Shown here piece by piece: positions 46,280 through 54,122 of a DNA stretch of 64,000 nucleotides. Origin of the DNA: an uncultured Tenacibaculum sp. (lineage in GTDB: Bacteria > Bacteroidota > Bacteroidia > Flavobacteriales > Flavobacteriaceae). The position numbers and the translations under genes were made by a program. Below the pieces are notes generated by a model. That model saw only the letters and a list, made by a program, of their open reading frames with translations, had not been told where the DNA came from and did not search any database. Where the stretch lies: contig NZ_CANMMT010000002.1 in assembly GCF_947499065.1 (NCBI RefSeq), positions 123,313-187,312 on the forward strand. The letters are read 5' to 3'. The first letter of the stretch is position 1. Each line of letters opens with the position of its first letter.

Positions 46280-46507
46280 TTATGTATTAACACAAGTTCC
46301 AGAAGTACAAGCGTCATCATCACATTTACATAGTTGACCAGTTGGACATAAATTACTTAGTGAACAAGTATCACCACTTAAAGGTTGCTTTGGGTTACCA
46401 ATAGCTATTCCTATAGATCCATTGTTAAATTGACCAAATGCTCCTTTAATGGATTGCTGTTCTTTTTTTGTAAGTACTATACCAAGATTTGATATGTTTT
46501 TAAACAT
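46280..46507 (-). CDS. Leader peptide 6, Gly-Ala site (6-Cys core)
   Basis: 75 residues, the longest of the set. The leader MFKNISNLGIVLTKKEQQS ends IKGA, i.e. Gly-Ala instead of Gly-Gly, a variant accepted by many C39 peptidases. The 52-residue core starts with a Gly/Ile/Asn-rich stretch and ends with six cysteines (DTCSLSNLCPTGQLCKC...GTC). No regulon operator was found upstream. It is directly divergent from the AraC-type regulator. Confidence 0.72.
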   Translation of the reverse strand: MFKNISNLGIVLTKKEQQSIKGAFGQFNNGSIGIAIGNPKQPLSGDTCSLSNLCPTGQLCKCDDDACTSGTCVNT

Positions 46508-46701
46508 TTTTATAAAAATTAAAGTTAAGTACTCTAAAATAAATTTGATTTCTTCAAAATACAGTATCTCTTTCCTAACACAATTAATTTATTTCCAAAG
46601 TATATAAGAGAGGTGGCAATTCTTTTTAAAAGAAGGAAATCATAAATAAGTTATTTAGTATTTTTAAATAATATATTTGTTTAAGCACTAAAAGAACTGT
46701 G

Positions 46702-48096
46702 ATGCGTGAGACAAAACGAGAGTATATAAAACGAGTTAATTTTATTTTAGACTTTATTGAAAATAATTTAGATTCTAATTTATCACTAGATAGTTTATCT
46801 AAAAAAGCTCATTATTCACCGTATCATTTTCATAGAGTATTTTCAACAGTAGTAAATGAAAGATTAAATGAGTTTATTCAAAGAAAACGAATTGAACGGA
46901 TAGCTTCAATTATACTTGTTGATTCTGAAGTTTCTTTAAAAGAGTTATTATATAAGTACGGTTTTAGTAGTGATAGTTCATTTTCGAGAGCTTTTAGAAT
47001 ATATTATGGTGTTACCCCTACTAAATTTAAATCTGAAGGGAAACAAATACTTCGCAAGATTGGTATAGAAACTTTTTCATCTGAAAAATACATTTGTTCC
47101 ATTACTAATATTAAACATTGGATTAAAATGAATGCACAAATAACAATAAAAGAGTTTCCAGAAATACAACTTGCTAGTATATCAGACATAGGAAAATTTG
47201 AAGAGACTGGAAATATGTTTCAAAAGTTAATGAAGTGGGGAAATGAAAAAAGAGTATTAGATTTTTCTAATTTCAAAGCAATTACGGTTTATCACGATAA
47301 TCCAAATGTTACTGAGAAATCTAAAGTACGATTTAGTGCTGGCGTAACTATTAATCAAAATATAAATTCAGAAGGAGAAATTAGACAACTAACTTTAAAA
47401 AAAGGTATTTATGCCGTTGGGTGTTTTGAAATTAAGGCAGAAGAAATTTCAAAAGCCTGGAAGAGTATGTGTATTTGGGTTATTGAAAAAGGCTATGAAT
47501 TTAGAGACGGAGATTTTTTTGAAATATATCATAATGATTCTAAAGCTCATCCAGAGCAAAAATTTATTATAGATATTTGTATTCCTCTTTATAAAATGGA
47601 GAATAGAAAGGAAAAGGAGAGGTCAAGTTTTTCAAGCTCAGAAAATGATAACAATAGTAATCCTAAAAGTTTAGGTTATCATCAGTTAATTAATTACATG
47701 AAAGAACTAAGGGCTTTTTTTAATAAAGAGTATGAAACAATATTTAGGCTTGGAAAAATTTATAAAGAAAACCCTGATTATTCTTATTTTTCATTAACAA
47801 CAGCAGAATTAAAAAAGCAAAAACTTAAATATGTTATTGTTTTAAATCATAAAACATTATGTTTTTCGATTTGTTTATCAGGACAAAATAAAGAAGTTCG
47901 AAAAAAGTATTGGAGAATGTTTAAAGAAAGTGATTGGACAAAATATAACTTAACAGAAACAATAGATAATAGTTTAGAGATAATAAATCATGTAATTGAG
48001 GAAGAACCTAATTTTGATAATACAAAGAATTTAACTCAGAAAATAGAAGAAGAATCAATTAAGTTCATAAAAGAATTTGAAGGTATACTAGAGTAA
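46702..48096 (+). CDS. AraC family regulator with GyrI-like domain and extra C-terminal domain
   Basis: 464 residues. The N-terminal AraC/XylS double helix-turn-helix (about 5-110: NLSLDSLSKKAHYSPYHFHRVF, GFSSDSSFSRAFRIYYGVTP) is followed by a GyrI/AraC effector-binding domain (about 120-275: VTIKEFPEIQLASIS...GVCFEIKAEEISKAW). A third helical domain of about 160 residues, which I do not recognise, has YHQLINYMKELRAFF and YVIVLNHKTLCFSICLSG. The last part makes it longer than usual. Start: ATG at 46702 (a GTG precedes it). A -7 box TATATTTG is at 46672-46679. It is the only classical regulator in the accessory region and a candidate, unproven, for small-molecule control of nearby genes. Confidence 0.85.
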   Translation: MRETKREYIKRVNFILDFIENNLDSNLSLDSLSKKAHYSPYHFHRVFSTVVNERLNEFIQRKRIERIASIILVDSEVSLKELLYKYGFSSDSSFSRAFRIYYGVTPTKFKSEGKQILRKIGIETFSSEKYICSITNIKHWIKMNAQITIKEFPEIQLASISDIGKFEETGNMFQKLMKWGNEKRVLDFSNFKAITVYHDNPNVTEKSKVRFSAGVTINQNINSEGEIRQLTLKKGIYAVGCFEIKAEEISKAWKSMCIWVIEKGYEFRDGDFFEIYHNDSKAHPEQKFIIDICIPLYKMENRKEKERSSFSSSENDNNSNPKSLGYHQLINYMKELRAFFNKEYETIFRLGKIYKENPDYSYFSLTTAELKKQKLKYVIVLNHKTLCFSICLSGQNKEVRKKYWRMFKESDWTKYNLTETIDNSLEIINHVIEEEPNFDNTKNLTQKIEEESIKFIKEFEGILE

Positions 48097-48135
48097 TAAA
48101 ATGATAATAAGCTACCCAAATAAACTTTTATTGTA

Positions 48136-48333
48136 CTAAATAATAATAGAATGATGCGTTTTATTTTTAGATGCTTTGTATTTAGCTTTTTCGTCTTTGG
48201 GACTACACATAAAACAACTACAAGGTTTACCAGTAGTTTTAAGAACATAATGCTCGGTATCGGTGAAGCCGTAATTTTTTAATCGTTTTTTGTATTTATA
48301 AAATCCTTTTAGACGTCTTTGAAATTTATTCAT
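48136..48333 (-). CDS. Small basic CxxC protein
   Basis: 65 residues, strongly basic N-terminus (MNKFQRRLKGFYKYKKRLKNYG) followed by GKPCSCFMCSPKDEKAKY with three closely spaced cysteines that could bind zinc together with nearby histidines. I recall similar short proteins (KTTGKPCSC...) scattered through Flavobacteriia and Bacteroidia, often near mobile or tRNA loci, without known function. No signal peptide; cytoplasmic. Confidence 0.65.
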   Translation of the reverse strand: MNKFQRRLKGFYKYKKRLKNYGFTDTEHYVLKTTGKPCSCFMCSPKDEKAKYKASKNKTHHSIII

Positions 48334-48369
48334 AAATAGTCGTTTAAAACAAAAATACTAAATTCAAAA

Positions 48370-48437
48370 CTGTAGAAAAAGGAGCCTCTTTCCCGAACTC
48401 CTTTTATCTACATCGCGTGTCGTCCCCACAACACAAT
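48370..48437 (-). ncRNA. Putative small RNA with GGGG loop
   Basis: The leftward -7 box TAATTTTG (48442-48449) is followed at once by a 7-bp hairpin GTGTTGT-GGGG-ACGACAC (48417-48434) and a terminator GGAG...CTCC with TTTTT (48375-48404). It is only about 65 nt, with no reading frame. Confidence 0.55.
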
Positions 48438-48621
48438 AATTCAAAATTAAGATATTAATAATTGTGAATAAAGAGATGAAGTGTAATTGTATAGTATAAA
48501 AGACGGAAAATATAAAAGAAAGATAGAGGAATTATTAAAAAAGACAGTAGTAAAACTTGTTTGTTTTCTATAGTGAAGAATATATTTATAGCGCTTGTCG
48601 TTTTTTTGAAAACAATAATAA

Positions 48622-48834
48622 TTAGAGTAATTTGAAAGAAGTATTTTTATCAATAAACTGAATAAATTCTGTAATTACATTATCATTTAAGTTTTGTCTT
48701 TCTTCTAATTCTACTTTATATAAACCATTTCTTTGAATAATTGTAGTAATAACAAGATTAGACTTTTTTGAAAAAAGCGAAGCGGTTTCAATAAATTCTC
48801 TTAAATGAGAATGTTCAAAATAAAAAGTGTTCAT
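48622..48834 (-). CDS. Small peptide-regulon member, soluble
   Basis: 70 residues, MNTFYFEHSHLREFIETASLF, then a strand-rich part (SNLVITTIIQRNGLYKVELEE) and a final helix. No signal peptide, no cysteine. The family is not recognised. The regulon operator and a -7-like TATATTTA lie at 48940-48998, giving a leader of about 100 nt that contains a 17-codon frame (48909-48856). The link to the leader-peptide regulon is by operator only. Confidence 0.55.
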   Translation of the reverse strand: MNTFYFEHSHLREFIETASLFSKKSNLVITTIIQRNGLYKVELEERQNLNDNVITEFIQFIDKNTSFKLL

Positions 48835-48939
48835 ACTTATGTTTGATGAAAAAGATTAGTTGTGAGATTTTTTTGAGTTATTTAGTATTATGATTTTAAA
48901 TGTTATCATTAAATATAATGAAAATAAATTTTATTTAAT

Positions 48940-48998
48940 TAAATATATCAAATTCAAAAACTAACAACTGTAATAAAACCGTAAAATAAGTAAGGTAG
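48940..48998 (-). promoter_or_regulatory. Peptide-regulon promoter (gene at 48622)
   Basis: TATATTTA at 48940-48947; operator CTACTCTACCTTACTTATTTTACGG ends at 48979 with a poor left arm; offset 32. Confidence 0.5.
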
Positions 48999-49111
48999 AG
49001 TAGTAAATTTAAAGTAAAAAAGCTGACTTAATACTTTTAATCTAGAAGTTTTATGGTATACTTTTTGGTGAAAAAATAGAATATTTATACTTAATTTTTA
49101 AATAATAAATA

Positions 49112-49630
49112 ATGTTAAAATTGCTAAGATTTGTACCAATAGTTTTCTTGTTTTTAATAGGATGTAATAATGTAAAAGTTAAAGAAGGACAAGAAAAAAC
49201 AGTAAAAGGAATATATTTAAGTTTAAAAGATATATCCAAAAGTCAATTGGATATTCATGATCCTTCTCATGCATTATTTCGTACGTCAATAAAATCTGCT
49301 ATCAAAAATTTAAATGAAAAAGATTTATCATCCCTTTTTGACATGTTTTTGGCTAAGAATAAACAAGGAACTGTGCCTTTTGTTGTGTGTGATGAAATAG
49401 TAAATAAGTTAGGGCAAAAAAAGACAAAAGAAGCAGCAAATCAATTAATCAAAATATATTTTAAACACAGAGTTTTTTTTGATGGGGAAATGGCATTGAA
49501 TTTAAGATGTGCATTTAAAAACTTAGGTACTGTAGGATTGAATGCTTTGGAGAAAGAAGAAAAAGCTCAAAAGGATAGGTTTCTTGAAGATATAAAAAAA
49601 ATGATAATTAATAATGAAGCCTGTATATAG
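49112..49630 (+). CDS. Lipoprotein of unknown function
   Basis: A 172-residue lipoprotein (lipobox LIGC, Cys about 19), otherwise helical with alternating Leu/Lys patterns, including KNLNEKDLSSLFDMFLAKN and GEMALNLRCAFKNLGTVGLNALEKEE, which resemble HEAT-like helix pairs. Not recognised. It is transcribed rightward, alone. No regulon operator is seen. Confidence 0.65.
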   Translation: MLKLLRFVPIVFLFLIGCNNVKVKEGQEKTVKGIYLSLKDISKSQLDIHDPSHALFRTSIKSAIKNLNEKDLSSLFDMFLAKNKQGTVPFVVCDEIVNKLGQKKTKEAANQLIKIYFKHRVFFDGEMALNLRCAFKNLGTVGLNALEKEEKAQKDRFLEDIKKMIINNEACI

Positions 49631-49931
49631 TAAAGTATTAGTCTGTTTAATATTTTTAAAATATTAATTACCTTTTTAAATAATTTGTCTAAAAAAAGAG
49701 AAGAAGTAATTTTATAAAAATTAACTCTTCTCAAATTTAACTATTATGTAAATAAAATTATTACTTCAACTTCAATTTACTAGCTTAAGATAATTTTAGA
49801 AAATAAGATAAGTATAAAATATAAAATAAATCGATCTCTATTTTGATTAGTTATTTAATATATAAGTTTAAAATACTCATTATTAGCCCAGATTTTATTG
49901 TTTAATTAATAAGAACAAAAAAATGATAGAC
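49631..49931. other. Intergenic, one hairpin
   Basis: It contains a terminator-like hairpin GAGAAGAAGTAATT/AATTAACTCTTCTC (49697-49732) with a leftward T run. The stem resembles that of the GAAAAGAAGT small RNAs but no family promoter stands before it. Nothing else is visible. Confidence 0.35.
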
Positions 49932-50177
49932 TTATGAAGCCTCGAGTAAGGATATTCTTTTATTTATTTTCTCAAGATTTGTTAACTGCTCAATTAAGAG
50001 TTTTTGATGTTTACTTTTTAGGAGTTCATCGGTAGTTTTATCTACAATATTAAAATGATAATTAAAAGATTCCATATGTTGCTCAGCAATATTATTGAGA
50101 CGGAACAGTTTAGGATACACAATTAATTTTTTAATTTTTGTAATTACATGCAGTAAAAATGATTTTAAATTTTTCAT
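49932..50177 (-). CDS. Small helical protein of unknown function
   Basis: 81 residues, basic N-terminal half (MKNLKSFLLHVITKIKKLIVYPKLFRLN) and an amphipathic C-terminal helix with coiled-coil character (LLIEQLTNLEKINKRISLLEAS). No recognised family; no clear promoter. Coding is likely from length and codon pattern, but not certain. Confidence 0.45.
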   Translation of the reverse strand: MKNLKSFLLHVITKIKKLIVYPKLFRLNNIAEQHMESFNYHFNIVDKTTDELLKSKHQKLLIEQLTNLEKINKRISLLEAS

Positions 50178-50482
50178 AATTCAGAAGCTTTTATATTAAT
50201 AACAGTTAAATTGCTAAAAGCCCTAATTAAAAGCGCATATTGAAAAATATAATTAATAATAGAAAGAGGAAAGTGAGTTAAGTTTTTAATCTTACTGAAT
50301 AAATTTTATTGATATAATTTATAAGAGTGAATGTCAATGTTTATTCTTTATTCATAATTGAATAATAAATTAAGAATAAAGTGAAGGTGGATATAAAAAG
50401 GAAATTCTTAGTAAAAAGAAAATATTGTTATAATAATATTGATGGCATTCTATTATAGAAATAATAATTAATGATAAAAAAA

Positions 50483-50505
50483 TCCCCTCGAAACATTCGA
50501 GGGGA
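50483..50505 (-). terminator. Terminator of peptide gene 7
   Basis: The 10-bp stem TCCCCTCGAA/TTCGAGGGGA; leftward tail of seven T. The rest of the 50178-50482 gap shows nothing. Confidence 0.85.
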
Positions 50506-50515
50506 TAAATTAATA

Positions 50516-50677
50516 CTAGACACAGTCATTAAATAAAGCAGTGGCAACTTGAGTACAACCACCTCTATAATTTAAACAATGACCAGCAGGACAATATCCT
50601 TGTTCGTTTCCTCCTTTAATAGATTTTTGGTCTAATTTACTTAATGATTTACCTAGTGTTGAAATGTTCTTTAACAT
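50516..50677 (-). CDS. Double-glycine leader peptide 7 (4-Cys core)
   Basis: 53 residues from the ATG at 50677. The leader MLKNISTLGKSLSKLDQKS ends IKGG. The 30-residue core (NEQGYCPAGHC...NDCV) has four cysteines. It has the regulon promoter with both inverted arms and its own terminator. Confidence 0.77.
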   Translation of the reverse strand: MLKNISTLGKSLSKLDQKSIKGGNEQGYCPAGHCLNYRGGCTQVATALFNDCV

Positions 50678-50698
50678 AATAATAGTTTTTAAGTTTTT

Positions 50699-50783
50699 CA
50701 AACTTAGAAATTAATGAAAAAAGTAAAGTAGATAAAACCGTAATATTAGTAAGGTTTTTCCTTATTTAACTATAATTAACATT
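50699..50783 (-). promoter_or_regulatory. Peptide-regulon promoter (peptide 7)
   Basis: TAAGTTTG at 50699-50706; operator AAATAAGG-AAAAA-CCTTACTAATATTACGG ending at 50738; offset 32. Upstream the shared GTTAATTATAGTT extension is present. Confidence 0.72.
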
Positions 50784-50899
50784 AAAAAATAATAAGCAAT
50801 ATATTTTTTATTTACATAGAATTTTATGGTAAAAAACTAAAAATGATAGTTAAGTTTAATAGAGTAGCATGGGGTATAAGTAAAAGAAAAACAAACTAA

Positions 50900-51052
50900 A
50901 GTCCGATTATAGATTATTATGAGTTGCTTTTTTACTCATTGGATAGACCAAAATCACGTGATTCATTAATATTACACGACATAAGTGGGAAACAACGATG
51001 TTTAACTATAATTGAATGGAGCTATAAAAGAATTGTTTTAAAGAGTGTATAA
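50900..51052 (+). pseudogene. Start-less coding remnant
   Basis: A 50-codon open frame with no start codon, reading SPIIDYYELLFYSLDRPKSR...IIEWSYKRIVLKSV. The residue mix looks like real protein rather than AT-rich noise, and it ends at a proper stop before a hairpin at 51055-51080. Probably the 3' end of a decayed gene. Family not recognised. Confidence 0.4.
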
Positions 51053-51173
51053 AAAGAAAAGCTTCTTTAGAAGCTTTTCTTCATTAAACAAAAATAGCTT
51101 TACCCCTAAAGTTGTTTTTGTATATATAAAACGAGTTAAGTTGGTTTTACCCTAAAAAAGAGTATAATAAAGG

Positions 51174-51569
51174 TTATTTTCTTTTATATGTATAGGTAAA
51201 TGTTTTCCCGTTTTCTTTGTCTGTAAATGAGAAAGTATTATTGTTATCTTTAAAAGTAAGTTCTCTAAGGCTTGGAGAAGAATCTTCTGTTAAAGTAATT
51301 CCATAGGTATTACCATTGTGTTTACTCCATTTACCAGAAGCGGTCCCGTCATCAATACATTTATTTTCATATTCTTCAAAAGAAGAAATAGAAATATTAC
51401 CATTTTCTTCTACATTAAAAGTAGTTTTCTTTTCGCAATCACTTACTTCTTTTCCTTGGTAAGAAAATTTATACCAGTTACCAATAAAAGGATCTTTCAT
51501 ATCTTGATTAGAATCAGTACATGATAAAAATGAAATAAAAGTAAATGTTAAGATTAATAGTTTTTTCAT
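51174..51569 (-). CDS. Lipocalin-like lipoprotein
   Basis: A 131-residue lipoprotein (lipobox FLSC, Cys about 17) with a small beta-barrel of the Bacteroidota lipocalin-like type: FIGNWYKFSYQGKEVSDCEKKTTFNV at the start, ASGKWSKHNGNTYGITL in the middle and FTYTYKRK at the end. Two core cysteines (DCEK and NKCID) are the expected conserved disulfide pair. Ligand unknown. The sequence just before the gene (AAACTTAAAAAACTATTATT leftward) is like the leaders of the peptide genes, but the operator is absent. Confidence 0.7.
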   Translation of the reverse strand: MKKLLILTFTFISFLSCTDSNQDMKDPFIGNWYKFSYQGKEVSDCEKKTTFNVEENGNISISSFEEYENKCIDDGTASGKWSKHNGNTYGITLTEDSSPSLRELTFKDNNNTFSFTDKENGKTFTYTYKRK

Positions 51570-51697
51570 AATAATAGTTTTTTAAGTTTGCGAAAGTATT
51601 AAAAATTGACAGGAAATTAAATGAAAAATAATTTTAATAGTCGTATTATGAAGAGAGTAAAATAGAAAACCTATAATAAATTCTATTTTGATATAAA

Positions 51698-51726
51698 TAA
51701 CGAGAATTTTAAAATTCCCGTTATTT
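51698..51726 (-). terminator. Terminator of peptide gene 8
   Basis: AATAACG.GAAT pairs with ATTC.CGTTATT across a short AT loop, located just past the stop codon at 51749. Confidence 0.6.
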
Positions 51727-51748
51727 AAAAATAATAAAGTTAATTATA

Positions 51749-51952
51749 TTAAAGTGTACATCTACCAAAACTATTAATATAAAAAGGGAAACGACAATCA
51801 CGACCATCTCTATCCGTATCGCAATTTGGATTAAAGCTAACATCAGAGTCAAAATCATCACAGTATCCTTCTGGCAACCAATTACTACCTTTAATGTTTT
51901 TTTGCTCTTGTTTACTAATTGTTTTTCCTAAATTCTTAAATTTTTCTAACAT
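51749..51952 (-). CDS. Leader peptide 8, Gly-Ser site (4-Cys core)
   Basis: 67 residues. The leader MLEKFKNLGKTISKQEQKN ends IKGS, a Gly-Ser cleavage variant. The 44-residue core has four cysteines and many Asp (GYCDDFDSDVSFNPNCDTDR), a possible metal-binding character unlike the other cores. Regulon promoter present, so the gene belongs to the set despite the altered site. Confidence 0.72.
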   Translation of the reverse strand: MLEKFKNLGKTISKQEQKNIKGSNWLPEGYCDDFDSDVSFNPNCDTDRDGRDCRFPFYINSFGRCTL

Positions 51953-51974
51953 AATATATAATTTAAAAGTTTTT

Positions 51975-52056
51975 TAAACATATAAACTATAGAATAAAAA
52001 AGAATCTAAAAATCCGTAATAAAAGTAAGGCTTTACCTTGTTTAACTAAAGTTAAC
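51975..52056 (-). promoter_or_regulatory. Peptide-regulon promoter (peptide 8)
   Basis: TATGTTTA at 51975-51982; operator AAACAAGG-TAAAG-CCTTACTTTTATTACGG ending at 52014; offset 32; GTTAACTTTAGTT extension upstream. Confidence 0.72.
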
Positions 52057-52215
52057 ATTTTTAATGTTTTAGGCTCTTAAATTTTCAAAACAGATAGATG
52101 ATTTATGGTAAATAAATTTCTACTTTAGCTTAATGCTTATTAAGAAGCATACATGTATTAACTTCAATGATAAAAAGTCTTAAATAACAAAAAACAGATT
52201 AAAAAGAATATTGAA

Positions 52216-52542
52216 ATGGAAAAACTATTTGTGTATGGTACTTTAGGACCAGAAAGACCAAATGAGCATATATTGAAAAATATAGGAGGAGAGTGGAAAG
52301 AAGGATATGTTTTTGGGAAATTATATAAAGAAGGTTGGGGGGCTGATGTAGGTTTTCCGGGAATACGACTTGAAGATAAAGTTGAAAAGGTTGAAGGGTT
52401 CGTATTTTATTCAGATAAATTAGAAAATAGTTGGAAGGACTTAGATGAATTTGAAGGAGAAGCATACCAAAGAATAAAAACAAAAGTGATATTAAAAGAT
52501 ACAGAAGAAGAAATTGAGGCTTATGTTTATTCTTTAAAATAA
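52216..52542 (+). CDS. Gamma-glutamylcyclotransferase-like protein
   Basis: A 108-residue protein with the GGCT/AIG2 fold: the substrate loop FVYGTLGPERPN at residues 5-16 and the acid-containing LDEFEGEAYQR at about 75-85, where the Glu of EGEAY is the catalytic acid position. This family cyclises gamma-glutamyl compounds to 5-oxoproline. Slightly short but complete. It is a single rightward gene in the peptide region, with no sign of regulon control. Confidence 0.82.
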   Translation: MEKLFVYGTLGPERPNEHILKNIGGEWKEGYVFGKLYKEGWGADVGFPGIRLEDKVEKVEGFVFYSDKLENSWKDLDEFEGEAYQRIKTKVILKDTEEEIEAYVYSLK

Positions 52543-52629
52543 ACTTTAGAGAATAATTTCCTTAAGGCACCTTCAGATATTTAAGTTCTTAAACTTAAAA
52601 TTTAAGAAATATCAAAAAAAATATAAAAT

Positions 52630-52657
52630 AAGCGAACCGAAGTCCGCTTATTTTTTT
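52630..52657 (-). terminator. Terminator of peptide gene 9
   Basis: AAGCGAAC-CGAA-GTCCGCTT (one mismatch). The rightward side carries seven T, the leftward side ATTTTATAT, so it may serve both directions. A copy is at 55073. Confidence 0.7.
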
Positions 52658-52663
52658 GATTTA

Positions 52664-52813
52664 TTAAGGACAAGGATCAATATATGGCATACAAGTATTG
52701 ATATATCCTCCAATACATTCGAAATATTTGTAGCATGATCTACGACCACCGTTAATAGAAATTTGTTCATCTTTTTTTAATAATGAACCTAAGTTAGAAA
52801 TGTTTTTTAACAT
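52664..52813 (-). CDS. Double-glycine leader peptide 9 (4-Cys core)
   Basis: 49 residues. The leader MLKNISNLGSLLKKDEQIS ends INGG. The 26-residue core (RRSCYKYFEC...IDPCP) has four cysteines and starts with two arginines. It is below usual gene-calling length. It has the most symmetrical regulon operator of the window. Confidence 0.76.
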   Translation of the reverse strand: MLKNISNLGSLLKKDEQISINGGRRSCYKYFECIGGYINTCMPYIDPCP

Positions 52814-52834
52814 GATTTAAGGATTTTAATTTCT

Positions 52835-52905
52835 TAAAATTAAATAGTTAATAATTAAATCAGCTATATAAAACCTTAGAAAAAGTAAGGTTTTTCCTTA
52901 CTTAA
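52835..52905 (-). promoter_or_regulatory. Peptide-regulon promoter (peptide 9)
   Basis: TAATTTTA at 52835-52842; operator with a perfect inverted repeat AAGTAAGG-AAAAA-CCTTACTT then CTAAGG ending at 52874; offset 32. Confidence 0.72.
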
Positions 52906-52943
52906 TTTAAAAAAAAACAGTAAAAAAACTTTAAAATAGTAGT

Positions 52944-53103
52944 TTAATCATCATCGCTATCAAATGAATCAAAATATTGATCATTAGTCTTGTATTTTTC
53001 AAAATCAAGATCATCAGTTTTTTGAGAATATCTACGATATGATTTTAGGAGGAAGAAATATTCCTCCAAGAATAATTATTAAAATTACAATAAAGGTTTC
53101 CAT
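52944..53103 (-). pseudogene. Frameshifted small membrane protein with acidic tail
   Basis: From the ATG at 53103 a membrane helix (METFIVILIIILGGIF) is encoded, then one base shifts the frame inside a GGAGGAATATTTCTTCCTCC palindrome. The continuing frame reads LLKSYRRYSQKTDDLDF...DSFDSDDD to a stop at 52944. The layout (helix, basic turn, acidic tail) matches the intact genes at 27555 and 61816. A recoding event cannot be excluded, but a single-base insertion is simpler. Confidence 0.5.
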
Positions 53104-53265
53104 TATCTCGGCAATTTTCATAAATATAAAGAATAACTTTAGTTAGAGTTTCTCAACAGATATACATAGGTCAAGAAGAAATAGTTAGTGGAGGGTATAG
53201 GTCCTCGCGATGTGAGAGATTTATGGTATAAAAGTTTAGGCGATGTAAAACTAAGGGGTAAAATA

Positions 53266-53459
53266 CTAAAAAAGGATCCTATTAGATAGGATCCATTTAA
53301 TTTTTATAATTGAGTTTCCCTACTCGCTATAAAGTAGGTTTGTCTCTTTTATTTATGAACCTTACAAAATGAATCAAAAAAAAATAAATAATAGAAAAAG
53401 CAACAAAAGAAAATTCGAAAAATAAGTTTAAAGAGGAGGGGAAATTTATCCCAATATAA
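53266..53459 (-). ncRNA. Putative small RNA in repeat, copy 1
   Basis: The leftward -7 box TATCTTTG (53466-53473, same as in the GAAAAGAAGT family), a hairpin CCTACT...AGTAGG (about 53312-53331) and a perfect terminator GGATCCTA-TCTAA-TAGGATCC (53274-53294) with six T. Confidence 0.45.
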
Positions 53460-53570
53460 ATAAATCAAAGATAAAACAGTTTTGAGATTTTGAAAATTGA
53501 AACACCAACATTTAAAAATCACATATTTTAAATGATATTAAGAGGCTTGAGGATTAACAAATGAACTTAT

Positions 53571-53704
53571 AATGGTTATTACTTTACTTCCGATGAAACT
53601 GAAAACATTGTAGAAAAAATGTTATTAGAAGCAAAGTTGATGATGCTATAAAAGATATATTATATGAAAGTTTAGGCGATGCAAAACGGGGAGTTTATAA
53701 TTAA
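53571..53704 (+). pseudogene. Frameshifted coding remnant
   Basis: GYYFTSDETENIVEKMLLEAK is followed, after a one-base frame change near 53636, by VDDAIKDILYESLGDAKRGVYN and a stop. The second repeat copy upstream carries a related end (VRDLWYKSLGDVK, about 53205-53245). A degraded gene of unknown family, perhaps an immunity-type protein, but this is only a guess. Confidence 0.4.
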
Positions 53705-53729
53705 GTATTAATAACTCAGGAGTAAAATA

Positions 53730-53935
53730 CTAAAAAAGGACCCTATTAGATAGAGTCCATTTAATTTTTATAATTGAGTTTCCCTACTCGCTATAAAGTA
53801 GGTTTGTCTCTTTTATTTGTTAACCTTACAGATTGAGTCAAAAAAAATAAATAATAGAAAAAGTGACAAAAGAAAATTTGAAAAATTAGTTTAAAGAGGG
53901 GTAGAGGCTTATTCCAATTTGAGTAAATCAAAAAA
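53730..53935 (-). ncRNA. Putative small RNA in repeat, copy 2
   Basis: The same elements as the copy at 53266, with one mismatch in the terminator stem (GGAC.CTA/TAG.GTCC, 53738-53758). A 61-codon frame (53976-53791, hydrophobic, FKLIFQIFFCHFFYYLFF) crosses it and is partly conserved in copy 1, so a short membrane peptide is an alternative reading. Confidence 0.35.
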
Positions 53936-54122
53936 TAAAGTAGCTTTTTGGGGTTTTTGAAAACTGAAAAATTCATTGATATAATTGTCTTAAATAAAGT
54001 AAGTTTTATTTCTAATGAATAGAATTTTACTTATAAAGAAATATAAAAATTTCTGTTACTGGAAGTATCAATCTGAGAAACAATATATTTGTTTTGATAT
54101 AACTAGTTACAATTAATATAAT

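Larger units (their letters stand above)
53195..53980. repeat. Direct repeat of about 300 bp, two copies
   Basis: 53195-53500 and 53655-53975 share the order AAAGTTTAGGCGATG, AATACTAAAAAAGGA, a GGATCC/GGACCC hairpin, TTGAGTTTCCCTACTCGC, TTTGTCTCTTTTATTTG and AATAATAGAAAAAG, at about 440 bp spacing. Each copy contains the 3' end of a lost gene (SLGD.K) plus a small-RNA-like unit. The interval 53122-54122 has no intact gene. Confidence 0.7.

Noticed and set aside
53791..53976. 61-codon hydrophobic minus-strand frame in the 300-bp repeat
   Set aside because: Only partly conserved in the other repeat copy and lying across RNA-like hairpins; kept as an alternative under the RNA feature.
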